DNA of 64,000 nt from Phoenix dactylifera (lineage: Eukaryota; Streptophyta; Magnoliopsida; Arecales; Arecaceae), in the NCBI RefSeq assembly GCF_009389715.1, contig NC_052404.1:9742480-9806479 (forward strand), written 5' to 3'. The notes under the pieces were generated by a model. It was not told the DNA's origin and searched no databases. It worked only from the letters and a program-made list of their open reading frames with translations. Numbering within the stretch: the first letter of the stretch is position 1; each line of letters starts with the position of its first letter. Positions 1 to 11,000 of the stretch are shown in pieces. The position numbers were made by a program, and so were the translations under genes.

Positions 1-1
1 T

Positions 2-1475
2 GCCGCTACTCCGGAGGTATCATCCGAGCCTGCCCGAGACGGACGGGTCGGACGTGATCGGTCCCCGACCCGGCCTTCGACTCGGTCGGCTCCTGATGAC
101 TCGAGGAGGGACGCGCCGAGGCCCCGACCGAGCGGGACCCTATCAATTCCTGGGGTGACCCCCGCCCCGAGCGCGATCGGCCGGACTCTTCCCCAGGCGA
201 TGGATAGGGGTAAGGCTGCAGAACCACCGTCCGGCTCTGGGGAGAAATCGGGGTCTGCCTTCACTACCGATGGCGCCCGAAATCTCATCGAAACAGTGCT
301 GCTGGAGAAGGACCGTCGGCGGGTCCGGGAGTTGGAGGTCTCTGACGTTGGGGCTGCCAGCTGTGTCTGTCTCATGTCGGTGAGTGTTCTTCTGGCCGCT
401 TTTCACCATTTATTGGCTCTGTTGTTCTCCGCCTGACTCCCTTATTTTTCCTATTTCTTAGCTCGCCTAGTACATGATCCGTCTGGAGGAGTGCTACAAG
501 GAACAGGCGGGGCTTCTGGCGAAGGCCGAGGACCGGCTGAAAGCAGTGGAAAAGGGAGGCCAGGCTGTGGCAGGCAGGACGACCGGGGACTTCGAGGCGA
601 GGCTCCGGGAGGCCGAAGAGCGGGCACTCGGCTTTGCTGCCCTCGAGAAGCAACTGTTGGAGGCTCAGGAGCAGCTCAAGGTTGCCTCGGGTCTCGAGGG
701 CGAGGTCAAGAAGGCGGATGAGCGGGCCGAGAAGCAGTCCCGGAAGGCTGCCGACTACCGGGAGAGGGGGGAGAAGGCCTAGCGGTCAGCCGACAACGCC
801 CGCAACCGAACCCGGTCTCTTGAAGCTAAGCTGGGCGAATTGGAATCGGCCTTGGAGAAGTCCCGTGCGAGCGATCAGGAGCTTCATTCGCGCCTGACGG
901 AGGCTGAGGCTGCTCGCATTGCTGCCGAAGCGAAGCACAAGGAGGCTCGGGCTGAGCTGCTGAGGGTCTCCACCGAGGCGGAAGGCCGGATTGTGGCGAA
1001 GGTCTTGGAGGCGAAAGTCCAGATTATGGAGCGGGCAGAGGCGGCGCTGGCCGAGAGGAGTGCGGAAATCGGGCGTCAGGCGGTAGAGGCTTATCGCCAG
1101 TCCGCCGAGTTCGCTCATGATATGTCGGAGGCAGTACAGACCTATCGTCAGTCCGACGAGTTTGTCCGTGACGCGTCGGACGCGGGGGCCGAAGCCTTTG
1201 TCTTAGGCTTCGAGGAGGGCCTGGCAAGGGTGTCGGCTAAGTACCCCGAAGTTGACCTGAGCGAGATCTCCCTTCTCGACTCCTCTCCGGCGCCATTGCC
1301 TGTTGGTTCTCCTGCTGCTTCCCTACCTCCTGCGGACGAGCCCGACGTTCCCGACCCGGGAGTTTCTCCAAGCTGACCTCTTGTACCTTTCGTTGTCTTC
1401 TTTTTTTTTGTATACCGGCGTTTTGCCAAATTGTATGGGCCTCGGCCCTGAAACAATGAAAATTAATGCAAGTTG
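2..1475 (+). other. Antisense additional reading frame of Tat copy 1 (coiled-coil protein, broken)
   Basis: On the strand opposite gag-pol there is an open stretch from the window edge to about 379, a canonical GTGAGT donor and TTAG/CTAG acceptor bounding a probable intron (about 380-470), and then a long Ala/Glu/Lys/Arg-rich coiled-coil region ending at 1376. The end is rich in Pro, Ser and Asp. A run resembling a plant poly(A) region (AATGAAAATTAATG) follows near 1455-1470. Tat/Retand/Ogre-type elements are known to carry additional, sometimes antisense, frames in this position. No enzymatic motif is visible and the function is unknown. This copy is broken; the same frame occurs in shorter form at 32361-33068. 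Confidence 0.7.
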
Positions 1476-1550
1476 AATGTTTCTTCATCTCGCCTTCGTC
1501 CTTCTTTTTCTTTTAACTCTCGGTAGCGTCTTGCTGACTCCTGGCTTCCG

Positions 1551-2290
1551 AAATTCTTCCGGCGCTAGGCCAGGCATCCGAGGGTTAGGCCACAGGAAAC
1601 TCTTCCGGCGCTAAGCCAGGCATCCGAGGGTTGGGCCTCAGGAAATTCTTCCGGCGCTAAGCCAGGCATCCGAGGGTTAGGCCTCGGGAAATTCTTCCGG
1701 CGCTAAGCCAGGCATCCGAGGGTTAGGCCTCGGGAAATTCTTCCGGCGCTAAGCCAGGCATCCGAGGGTTAGGCCTCAGGAAATTCTTCCGGCGCTAAGC
1801 CAGGCATCCGAGGGTTAGGCCTCAGGAAATTCTTCCGGCGCTAAGCCAGGCATCCGAGGGTTAGGCCCCAGGAAACTCTTCCGGCGCTAAGCCAGGCATC
1901 CGAGGGTTAGGCCTCAGGAAACTCTTCCGGCGCTAAGCCAGGCATCCGAGGGTTAGGCCTCAGGAAATTCTTCCGGCGCTAAGCCAGGCATCCGAGGGTT
2001 AGGCCCCAGGAAATTCTTCCGGCGCTAAGCCAGGCATCCGAGGGTTAGGCCTCAGGAAATTCTTCCGGCGCTAAGCCAGGCATCCGAGGGTTAGGCCTCA
2101 GGAAATTCTTCCGGCGCTAAGCCAGGCATCCGAGGGTTAGGCCTCAGGAAACTCTTCCGGCGCTAAGCCAGGCATCCGAGGGTTAGGCCTCAGGAAATTC
2201 TTCCGGCGCTAAGCCAGGCATCCGAGGGTTAGGCCTCAGGAAATTCTTCCGGCGCTAAGCCGGGCATCCGAGGGTTAGGCCTCGGGAAAT
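1551..2290. repeat. 46-bp tandem array, about 16 units (Tat copy 1)
   Basis: A 46-bp unit containing GGCGCTAAGCCAGGCATCCG and GAGGGTTAGGCCTCAGG repeats head to tail with very few differences between units. The array sits just after the antisense frame in the element's 3' region. The second Tat copy has about 7 units of the same repeat (33250-33573). Confidence 0.95.
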
Positions 2291-3270
2291 TCCACTCGTT
2301 GGTCGACCAAGGCTGGCGCATGCCGAGGCAACTGGTCGGGGCTTCAGGCTAGTCTGCTCCCGGGATGGTCATCGGGTTAGCCTGGCATCCGAGGGCCGAG
2401 CCTCGGGACCTTCCACTCGTTGGTCGGCCAAGGCTGGCGCAAGCCGAGGCGACCGGTCGGGGCTTCCGGCTAGTCTGCTCCCGGGATGATCATCGGGCTA
2501 GCCAGGCATCCGAGGGCCGTCAAGCCTCAGGAAATTCCGCTCGTTGGTCGGCCAAGGCTGGCGCAAGCCGAGGCGACCGGTCGGGGCTTCAGGCTAGTCT
2601 GCTCCCGGGATGATCGTCGGGTTAGCCTCGCATCCGAGGGTTGTCAAGCCTCAGGAAATTCCACTCGTTGGTCGGCCAAGGCTGGCGCGAGCCGAGGCGA
2701 CCGGTCGGGGCTTCAGGCTAGTCTGCTCCCGGGATGATCGTCGGGTTAGCCTGGCATCCGAGGGCCGAGCCTCGGGACATTCCGCTCGTTGGTCGGCCAA
2801 GGCTGGCGCAAGCCGAGGCGACCGGTCGGGGCTTCAGGCTAGTCTGCTCCCGGGATGATCATCGGGTTAGCCTGGCATCCGAGGGCCGAGCCTCGGGACA
2901 TTCCGCTCGTTGGTCGGCCAAGGCTGGCGCAAGCCGAGGCGACCGGTCGGGGCTTCAGGCTAGTCTGCTCCCGGGATGATCATCGGGTTAGCCTGGCATC
3001 CGAGGGCCGAGCCTCGGGACATTCCACTCGTTGGTCGGCCAAGGCTGGCGCAAGCCGAGGCGACCGGTCGGGGCTTCCGGCTAGTCTGCTCCCGGGATGA
3101 TCATCGGGCTAGCCAGGCATCCGAGGGCCGAGCCTCGGGACATTCCACTCGTTGGTCGGCCAAGGCTGGCGCAAGCCGAGGCGACCGGTCGGGGCTTCCG
3201 GCTAGTCTGCTCCCGGGATGATCATCGGGCTAGCCAGGCATCCGAGGGCCGAGCCTCGGGAAATTCCGCT
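2290..3270. repeat. 121-bp tandem array, about 8 units (Tat copy 1)
   Basis: A 121-bp unit (two units are 124 bp) follows directly after the 46-bp array. Each unit contains CTCGTTGGTCGGCCAAGGCT, ACCGGTCGGGGCTTC and TCCCGGGATGATCATCGGG, plus a diverged version of the 46-bp unit (GGCATCCGAGGGCCGAGCCT). Open frames across the array repeat with this period and are not genes. Confidence 0.95.
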
Positions 3271-3685
3271 CGCTGGTCGTGCGCTTGTCGCTCGCTGCCC
3301 GACGGGGTTTCTCCGTGGCCAGCCGCGATCATGTTTCTCCTTTTCTCTAAGCGTTGCCTGGGGGAACACGAGAAGGGCATTAAACGCTAATTAATGCGTT
3401 ACCTGGGAAATCGGATCGCCAGCTGCTGCTTGCGAGGAGTGTTAGTTGAGCGGCCGCGATACGCGGGTTCTTCGAGGAGGATACGGCCCGGGCGCGAGCG
3501 GAGATATGTGGACCTAGGGGTACATGACACCCGGATTGTCCTGCACAAAGAATGCGGTTTAAGGAGAATGACGCTTAGGAAATCGCGGAGAGATACGCGT
3601 CGGGAGCCGGAACGGCTCCGGTTTCAATGCGCCTGCATTTATTGGAGCCACCCGCATCGGAACGACCAGGGGGCCGCAGTTTGGC

Positions 3686-3693
3686 TATAAATA
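3686..3693 (+). promoter_or_regulatory. Forward TATA box in the 3' spacer of Tat copy 1
   Basis: TATAAATA lies in a well-conserved block (GGCTATAAATACAGGTGCAGG) and points away from the arrays, antisense to gag-pol. The same box is at 35083-35090 in the second copy. The stretch downstream, to the end of pol at 4345, has no frame that both copies conserve, and ends near a TTATTGAAATGAAAAG poly(A)-like run (about 4290-4310). Activity is inferred only. Confidence 0.45.
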
Positions 3694-4344
3694 CAGGTGC
3701 AGGTACGATGGAGTTTGCCAAGCCGGAGCTGTTCAGGTTGCCATGGATCGCGGACCTCCTCCTTGGCATATGACTGAGAGACTCCTGTTGAAGGAAAGGG
3801 GAGGCACTCCCCTTGCGACTTCAGCCAACTAGCCGTTTCATCTGGGATCAACAAGGAGGGTCTTCCCGGCGGAACTCCGCTCTAGGCGTTTCATCCGGGA
3901 TCACATCTCCCCTCCTTGAAGTTCAGCCTCCCGATTGAGCTCTGCACCAGACGCTCAGTCCGGGACCGCGCCTCTATATGCTCTTCCCCTCGAATTCCTT
4001 CTCTTTCCTACCACTGGGGAGGATGGGAATATCCTTTGGAGGCGGCGTTCCCCTGGGGGCAGCGGGAGCTTCTTCTGCGGCGGCCCCTCGTCTTTTTGGT
4101 GAGGTGCTGGATGGCGCCTCCGGTTAGAAGCACCCACTTCCGGTGGGATTGCAGCTGCTTTGGGTTGAGGGTTTGGGATCCTCGGTCCTCAGCTCCACGG
4201 ATTCTCCACCTCTTCTTTGCTTTCTTTACTCCCTAATTCCCCTCTGGAAATTCCTTGTAATCACACGAGCACGCCATTGTAACCAGAAATTATTGAAATG
4301 AAAAGTGTTGCACCTTTTCAAATTGTCTTTCTGGCCTTGTTGTT

Positions 4345-6476
4345 CTACTGGTAATACATCCGCAGGTTAGCGGAATTCCAGCCCCTTGGAATTTCTCGGC
4401 CATCTAGGGCTTCCAACTGGTAGGAGCCAGGTCGGTTTACCCAACGAACTTTATACGGGCCTTCCCAATTCGGCGCTAGCTTCCCACCTTCCGTAGGTTG
4501 AGATGCCTTAGCTCGCCTCAGCACCAGATCTCCAATTCTGAAAAGCTTCGGTCGGACTTTGGAGTTGTAATATCGGGCCACCCTCCGCTGATACATTGCC
4601 ATCCGAACCTGCGCCATTTCCCTTGCTTCTTCCAAGAGATCCAGGTTCCCTCGGAGTTGCTGCGAGTTGGCCTCGGGTCGGTGTGCGGCTACCCGAGGTG
4701 AGGGAAGTCCGAGCTCTACGGGGACAACGGCTTCCGTGCCATAGGTTAGGCTGAAAGGCGTCTCCCCGGTAGGAGTCCGATGCGTGGTCCGATACGCCCA
4801 AAGGACATTCTCGAGTTCCTCGACCCAAGCTTGCCCCGTCCGTCCGATCCGCGCTTTGATACCTTGGAGGATTGTCCGATTTGTGACCTCGGCCTCGCCG
4901 TTGGTTTGGGGATGCGACACGGACGTGAACCGATGTTCGATCCCGAACTCCTCGCAGAAGTCTCGGAAATGCTTGTTATCAAACTGTCGACCGTTATCCG
5001 AGATGAGGACCCGAGGTACCCCAAATCGGACAATGATGTTCTTCTTTACGAACTTCCGGACTTGCGCCTCCGTGATGGTGGCCAGTGGCTCTGCCTCCAC
5101 CCAGGGATCTTCTTCATCTGCCTCGGGACCGGGAGGTCCTCCCGCCCCTTGACCTCCATGAGGATCTGGGCCCGGGGGGCCAGGAGTGGGGTGTACCGGT
5201 TGAAGCGTCGGTGCGGAGAACGAGGGCGTGTGGCGCCGTGGTTCCTTGCTGGTGACGGGCTTCTGCGCCGGCGTTGAGGCGTCGGGCTCCTCCTCTGGGG
5301 TGCCTCTTTTCGCCTTTTCTTCCCGGGCTTTAGAGGGGCCTCGGCGGCCTCCTTGTTCCGGTGGGAGGCTGCCTCCTCGGCGTCTGCATACTGGTTTGCC
5401 CGAGATAACAGCTCCGGGAAGCTCCGCGGCAGGCGTTTGTCCAGGGAGAAGGTGAGTCTGCCCTTCCGGAAGCCACGCTTCAGGGCTGAGAGAGCCACTT
5501 CCTGGCTCAGGTTCCGGACCTCCAGTGTAGCCTTGTTGAAGCGGGTGAGATAATCCCGCAGGCTTTCTCCCTCGTTTTGCCGGACATCAAAGAGGGAGTC
5601 GGAGACCAGTCGCCGCCTGCTACTGACGGCGAAATGGCTGATGAAGAAGCGGGTGAACTGGTCGAAGGACTGGATGGAGTTAGCCTCCAGGCCGGCGAAC
5701 CATGCCCTTGCCGGGCCACGGAGGGTCGCCGGGAAGGCCTTGCAGAGGAGCGGATCCGATGCTCCATGGAGGAGCATAAGAGTCCTGAAACTCTCCACGT
5801 GGTCCCGCGGGTCCGCCACCCCGTCGTAGGGTTCGATCGCCGGCATTTTGAATCCCGGCGGGTTCGGGGTCCGCAGGATCCTCGAGGCAAGCGCCGGCTG
5901 GGAGGAGATCTCCAAGTCAGCGAAGGGATCTTTGGAGTGGCCCTTCAGGACCTGGAGTTGTCTGTGGAGATCGTCCACCCGCCGGTCCAGGGAGCGCGAC
6001 CGGTGGGTGGGGGACAAGGAGCGGCGCGAGGGGGACCGACTGGAGTGCGGGCCCCTCGAGGACTGGGGTGTCTGAGAACGCGCCCGGGTCCGCCTCTCGT
6101 ACCCCGCACAGCTCCGATGAGAAGGTCCTGGCAGAATGGACCGCACTCGAGAATCCTCCTCGCGCCGGCGCTCCTCTCCATGGGAGAGGAAGGAGCGCGG
6201 GTTGTGAGGAAGAGGCGAGTGCTCGGGGGGCAGCGGCTCCTGAGCCCGTTGCGGCACCCGAGAGATCACACCCTGCAGATTCTGCACTGCCTCCGCGAGG
6301 GTGCGAACCTGCTGGGCTAGCTGGTCGAACTGAGCAGCTTCGACCGTCTGAATGGGAGAAGGGGCGGTGGAGTGCTGCTGAGAGTGCGTTGGGGACGCAG
6401 CAGCCTCTCGGCCGGAGGCGCGAGAGGCTCCGCGACCGGAAGCATTGGAAGCTCCACGACCACCTCGCCGTGCCAT
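4345..6476 (-). pseudogene. gag and partial integrase of Tat copy 1 (broken)
   Basis: Gag begins with a Gly/Arg/Ser-rich tail at 6476 and includes an SR-like region and a retrotransposon gag core (FPATLRGPARAWFAGLE, LVSDSLFDVRQNEGESLRDY). The lower part (roughly 4345-5050) is the C-terminal end of integrase, with DNGRQFDNKHFRDFCEEFG, HPQTNGEAE and a chromodomain-free tail ending in LRMYYQ. Protease, reverse transcriptase and RNase H are absent, so this is a broken, non-autonomous copy. Confidence 0.9.
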
Positions 6477-6516
6477 TACGATCGTTCTAAGATTCGGCCC
6501 TCCTTCTAGCGCCAAC

Positions 6517-7332
6517 TGTTGCTGGTGGTCCAAACCGAGAACGATTGGCACTGCGGTGTGAACGGGGTTCCGTCTGAGTTGTCTTGGTTGGTGTTGGTTG
6601 CGCTCCACCTTCCGCCAAGAAACCTGCAAACAAGCCTTGCACCACCACCAGGGTGGTGATGGCCCTCCGACGGTCAAGTCAGAGGAGATTGGAGGAGGAG
6701 GAGAGGTGATAATCGCAAGTAAGAGAGTGCTCTGGGAGATATTGCTCACCCCCCCTTTCTCCCCCCAGCCGCATATATACCTGGCTGGGGGGTCTCTCAG
6801 GGGGGTTCGTTATCGTGGGGCACGATGGTGTGGCCACTGACATGGCCGTTACAGGGCGTCGTGGAGCAGCACCGGGTACGGCCACGTCAGGGCATAGTGG
6901 GGCTCCGCTTTGTACGGCTGATGCAGGAGATCGTGGAGCAGCATCGGATACAGCCGTTGCAGGGAGTAGTGGAGCAGGAGGCCGCGGCGTGCCTCTGGGG
7001 AATAGCCTGTCGTTATCAAGAGATCTCCGACTCGGGGTCGGAGCGCTGGATCAAGGGGCAGCCGACTCGGGGTCGGGCTGCGGAGCCGAGGATATCCGAC
7101 TCGGGGTCGGATTGCTGGATCAAAGGGCAGCCGACTCGGGGTCGGGCTGCGGAGCCGAGGACGTCCGACTCGGGGTCGGAGCGCTGGATCAAAGGGCAGC
7201 CGACTCGGGGTCGGGCTGCGGAGCCGAGGATGTCCGACTCGGGGTCGGATTGCTGGATCAAAGGGCAGCCGTAGTCTTCCTGGGCGCGCGTGCCGGTCAC
7301 GTGGGGCATGGCGGCTTATTTCCCCCGTAACA
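6517..7332 (-). repeat. LTR of Tat copy 1
   Basis: The LTR is 816 bp, beginning TGTTGCTGG and ending CCCGTAACA. It contains a TATATA promoter motif near 6771-6780 and four units (the last partial) of a 69-bp internal repeat between about 7021 and 7272. It matches the two LTRs of the second copy throughout, with scattered differences. Confidence 0.95.
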
Positions 7333-7343
7333 CTAACATAAGT

Positions 7344-7782
7344 TGTAACAACCCAGGATCTCACCCAAAATGGCTAGCCGGAAGGTATTATTTGGATTCT
7401 TTGATTCTGTATAAGTATCCATAATCTACCCAGCGAATAACCGATGTGGGACTAAACACACGCCCGCACGGATCCTCACATACTCCCCCCGTTCAAGTCC
7501 TGACGTCCTCGTCAGGCTAAGGGTTCAAATCTATTCAAATCTAATCACAAACACCACGATCGGCTCATGGTTAGCTCCAATGGATCCATATTGCAGTATC
7601 CCCTAGTCCACATAAGTTATGGGCCAGGTCCACTCTGATACCATTTGTAACAACCCAGGACCTCACCCAAAATGGCTAGCCGGAAGTTATTATTTGGGTT
7701 CCTTGATTCTGTATAAGTATCCATAATCTACCCAGCGAATAACCGATGTGGGACTAAACACATGCCCGCACGGATCCTCACA
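7344..7782 (-). mobile_element. TRIM (terminal-repeat retrotransposon in miniature)
   Basis: Two 137-bp direct repeats (7344-7480 and 7646-7782), each beginning TGTAACAACCCAGG and ending GGATCCTCACA, flank 165 bp of non-coding DNA. Read on the minus strand, TGGTATCAGAG (7643-7633) lies 2 bases inside the right repeat and is the classic primer-binding site for initiator tRNA-Met. ACGGGGGGAGTA next to the left repeat is a good polypurine tract. Flanks TAAGT and TAAGC look like a target-site duplication with one mismatch. The element has no coding capacity, which is normal for TRIMs; it looks structurally whole. It lies only 11 bp beyond the Tat LTR. Confidence 0.88.
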
Positions 7783-8016
7783 TAAGCAAAATTAGTTTGG
7801 CTTTCCACATTCCTCTTCAGTACCATTTCGTGCTAATTCTCAGCTTGTAATGGATGCTGCTGCTGATCTTCCTAGCCTGACACAACAGTAAGCATGAGAA
7901 GGACCAAATCACTGAAAGATCGAAAGCTTGGGAAGGCAGCCTCTTTTTCGTTCATTCAACTGTCATTGATACCTATTCATGGGTAAGTCTGTGTAGATGT
8001 CAAACGGAAGGCTAAG

Positions 8017-11000
8017 CTACCTGTCAACTGGATGCTCATGCCACCATCTCCCAACCCTCCAGGCCGTGAAAAGCATTACCACTGCAAAGCCAACTCCAAA
8101 ACCCAATCCTATCATGATGGAACCAAAATAACTCCAAATTTGGGCTCCAGAAGCTCCATGATTGGAGCTTGAAGAAGGATCTGTGCTTGGACTACTACAT
8201 TGTTTTGACAATGGGCTCCCACATAATCCTTCATTCCCTATAAACGAAGCGTTCGCGAATGTAGAGAACTGAGTACTATTTGGTATTGTTCCCGATAAAT
8301 TGTTGTATGAGAGGTTCAAAGAAGAGAGGAAAGTAAGAGAAGTCAGCTGCTGGGGAATCCCGCCTGAGAGGTCGTTTGAAGATAGATCCAAAGACTCGAG
8401 CTGCAGCAGGTCCCCAAGGTGAGGAGGGATTTCACCTGTAAGAGCATTGTGCGACATGTTTAGCACCACCAGTGAATTGAGTTCCCCAATCTCCCCCGGG
8501 ATGCCACCTTCGAAGCGATTACGAGAGACATCAATGGATGTGAAGATGGTCAGGATCTTCACTAGCGTCATCTCCAGCCCTTTGACTGATACTGTGACAC
8601 TGTTCTGATAGTAGGGTGATTGGCCGAACTGCAGGTACCTGTAATCCACAGTGGAGCGATTAAAATCTGAACCACCCATCATGGCTTTTAGATTCTTGAA
8701 GCATTCAGGGGGTAATCTGCCGCTGAAGTTATTGGAAGACAGATCAAATATTTGCAGCATCTCAAATGTGCCATTGCTTCCATTGTTTTCTGCAGGAGGA
8801 CCAACATGGCCATAGAATTCATTGGACCTCAGAACAAGGACGCGCAGTGTAGAAATTTCCCCCAGCCAGTATGGAAAGGAGTCGACCATGCTGTTGTTTC
8901 CAAGGTCTAGAACCTCTAGCATTCTGCACCTGGCCAAGGATGTGGGCAGCTGCCCGCTCAGCTGATTACCATTGAGATTTATTGTCCGGAGAGTACAGTT
9001 TTCGTCAAAATTCTGAGGCAAGGCTCCCTGAAACCGGTTGCCCCGCAAATTCAGTATGCCCAAACCATTGCTGCCTTCCACAAGGCATGATGGGATCGAA
9101 CCGTTAAAACTGTTGTCTGAAAGATCAAGGACTTGGAGGTAGCTCGCATTGCAAATGGAAGGAGGGATTTCTCCTGTGAGTCTGTTACTAGACAGTGAAA
9201 GGAAGACGGTGAAACTGAGATATGCACTGAAATTGGATGGGATAGAGGACGCGAAGCTGTTGTTGGAGTAATCCAAAACAATGGTGTTCTGCGGAGGGAG
9301 AGGAATAGGTCCTCGAAGCATGTTGGCTTGAAGATCAAGGATCATTGAACTGATATCGGAAACATCGGGCGGAGGTCCCTCCACACTGGTAAACATGTTA
9401 AAAGAAAGATTCAAATAATTGTAACTGTAGTTCCCAATACTCCATATCCACTGGGGTATACTGTCGCCAATGCTGTTCATTGAGAGGTCCAGGGTGCCGA
9501 CTCCAACCTGGTATCTCAAAAAACCAGGAAGCCTGTTCAGATTGCAAGATACCAGTCTCAACGTGCTGATATTAGGGAAAGAAGCCCACGAAGAATTATC
9601 ATCTCCATCTATTACTGACAGCCTATTATTTGAGAGATCCAGAATCGAGAGATTCCTCAAGTTCCGGAGCAAGTCTAGCACCACCGTACCGCTGAAGTTG
9701 TTTGATGCAAGATTGAGAATTTTTAGCCCTGAGAGCCGAAAGACCGACTTAGGAATTGGTCCCTGCAGCTCGTTATTACTCAAGTCAACATTTGACAACG
9801 TGGAAGAAGGATCTGAAAACTCTTGGAGATGTCCGGAGAACTGGTTCTGGCTAAGCAGCAAATTCTGTAAAGATGGTAGGGAAAACAGCCATACAGGAAT
9901 CTCACCAGAGTGTGAGTTATTTGTTAGATCAATCACTGTGAGATTGCGAAGCACTCGGTCGCCAAGAGAGGAAGTTATCGATCCACTCAGCCTATTATTC
10001 TTAAGTACTACATCTGAAATGCTTCGCCATCGAACCATCGAAGGAAGCTCGCCACTGAGATTATTGAATGAGAGGTCCAGATGGACCAACTGGGTGAGGT
10101 TGCTAAAAGAATAGGGTATGGCCCCAGAAAATCGACAACCCGAAAGCTGCAATTCCGTCAAAGACTTGAGATTGCCAATAGACCCAGGTAAAGTCCCGGA
10201 AAAGTTCGTGTTGGACAGGACCAAACTTTCCAAGGTGCTATCTTCGGGGAACCCAGGCAAATTCCCAGAAAGATCAGTATTGCCCGACACATCAAGCAAC
10301 GCCAAATTCCTGAGCTGAAGGATCCTTGCCGGAAACAATCCTGTGAGCCCACAAGCACTGAGACTTAGCACGCCTAAAGAAGAGAAATTGCCAAAGAACT
10401 CCGGCACACTGGAATTTAATCTATTCTGATCAAGGCGAAGTTTCGACAACGACCGAAGCCTGGAGAGCGATGAATGAATTGGACCAGAGAGCGAACAGTA
10501 TGCCAAGCTCAGCGCTTGGAGGCCAGGGGTCGAGTCGGACACTGCTGTGCACCACTCGGAACCATCAGAAGAGATGTTGATGCCATCGAGGTAGAGTTCC
10601 CTCAAATTGCTGAGGTTTGTAATTAAGGTCCTGAGATCAGGATCACGAAGCTTGAGTGATGTGGAAGGTCCCTCGTCGAAAAAGAAAGTAGAGAGGTCGA
10701 GAGAGACCAGCTTCGTAAGCCGAGAGATGCCCGACGGTATCTGGCCATAGAGGCCGACGTTGGAGAGGTTGAGATGGGTGAGATTAGCCAGCTTATTGAA
10801 CGCCGGCGACTGGAGACTTTGGTTGAACGGGTTGTACGCGAGGTTGAGAGAAGTCAGGGAGGTGAGGTTAAAGAGGATCGGATCGATCCTACCGGATATG
10901 TTGCGGCTGCTGAGGTCGAGAGCGGTGACCCGACCTGAAGAAGCCGGGTCGCAGGTAACGCCCTCCCAGTGGTCGCAGCAGTCGGTGCCGGACTTCCAAG

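Larger units (their letters stand above)
1..7332 (-). mobile_element. Ty3/Gypsy Tat-lineage LTR retrotransposon, copy 1 (broken, cut by window edge)
   Basis: The element lies in minus orientation. Its 5' LTR is at 6517-7332, a primer-binding site starting TGGCGCTAG lies 2 bases inside it, gag follows from 6476, and a 3' part of integrase ends at 4345. The long 3' region (tandem arrays and an antisense reading frame) runs off the left edge, so the other LTR is not in the window. It is closely related to the full copy at 31138-42133, which supplies the family assignment (dual RNase H, Tat-type zinc motif). This copy is broken: most of pol is missing and there are a few other breaks. It is clearly older than the second copy, since its sequence has drifted several percent from it. 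Confidence 0.93.

Noticed and set aside
2365-3390. A series of similar 81-97-codon forward frames
   Set aside because: They recur with the 121-bp period of the tandem array and begin at the same ATGATCATC word in each unit. 121 is not a multiple of 3, so no continuous protein is encoded.
6815-7364. 171-codon frames on both strands
   Set aside because: They are shadows of the 69-bp internal LTR repeat and do not match any protein.
9470-10114. 214-codon forward frame inside the RLP gene
   Set aside because: It is antisense to the LRR region and follows its repeated codons.
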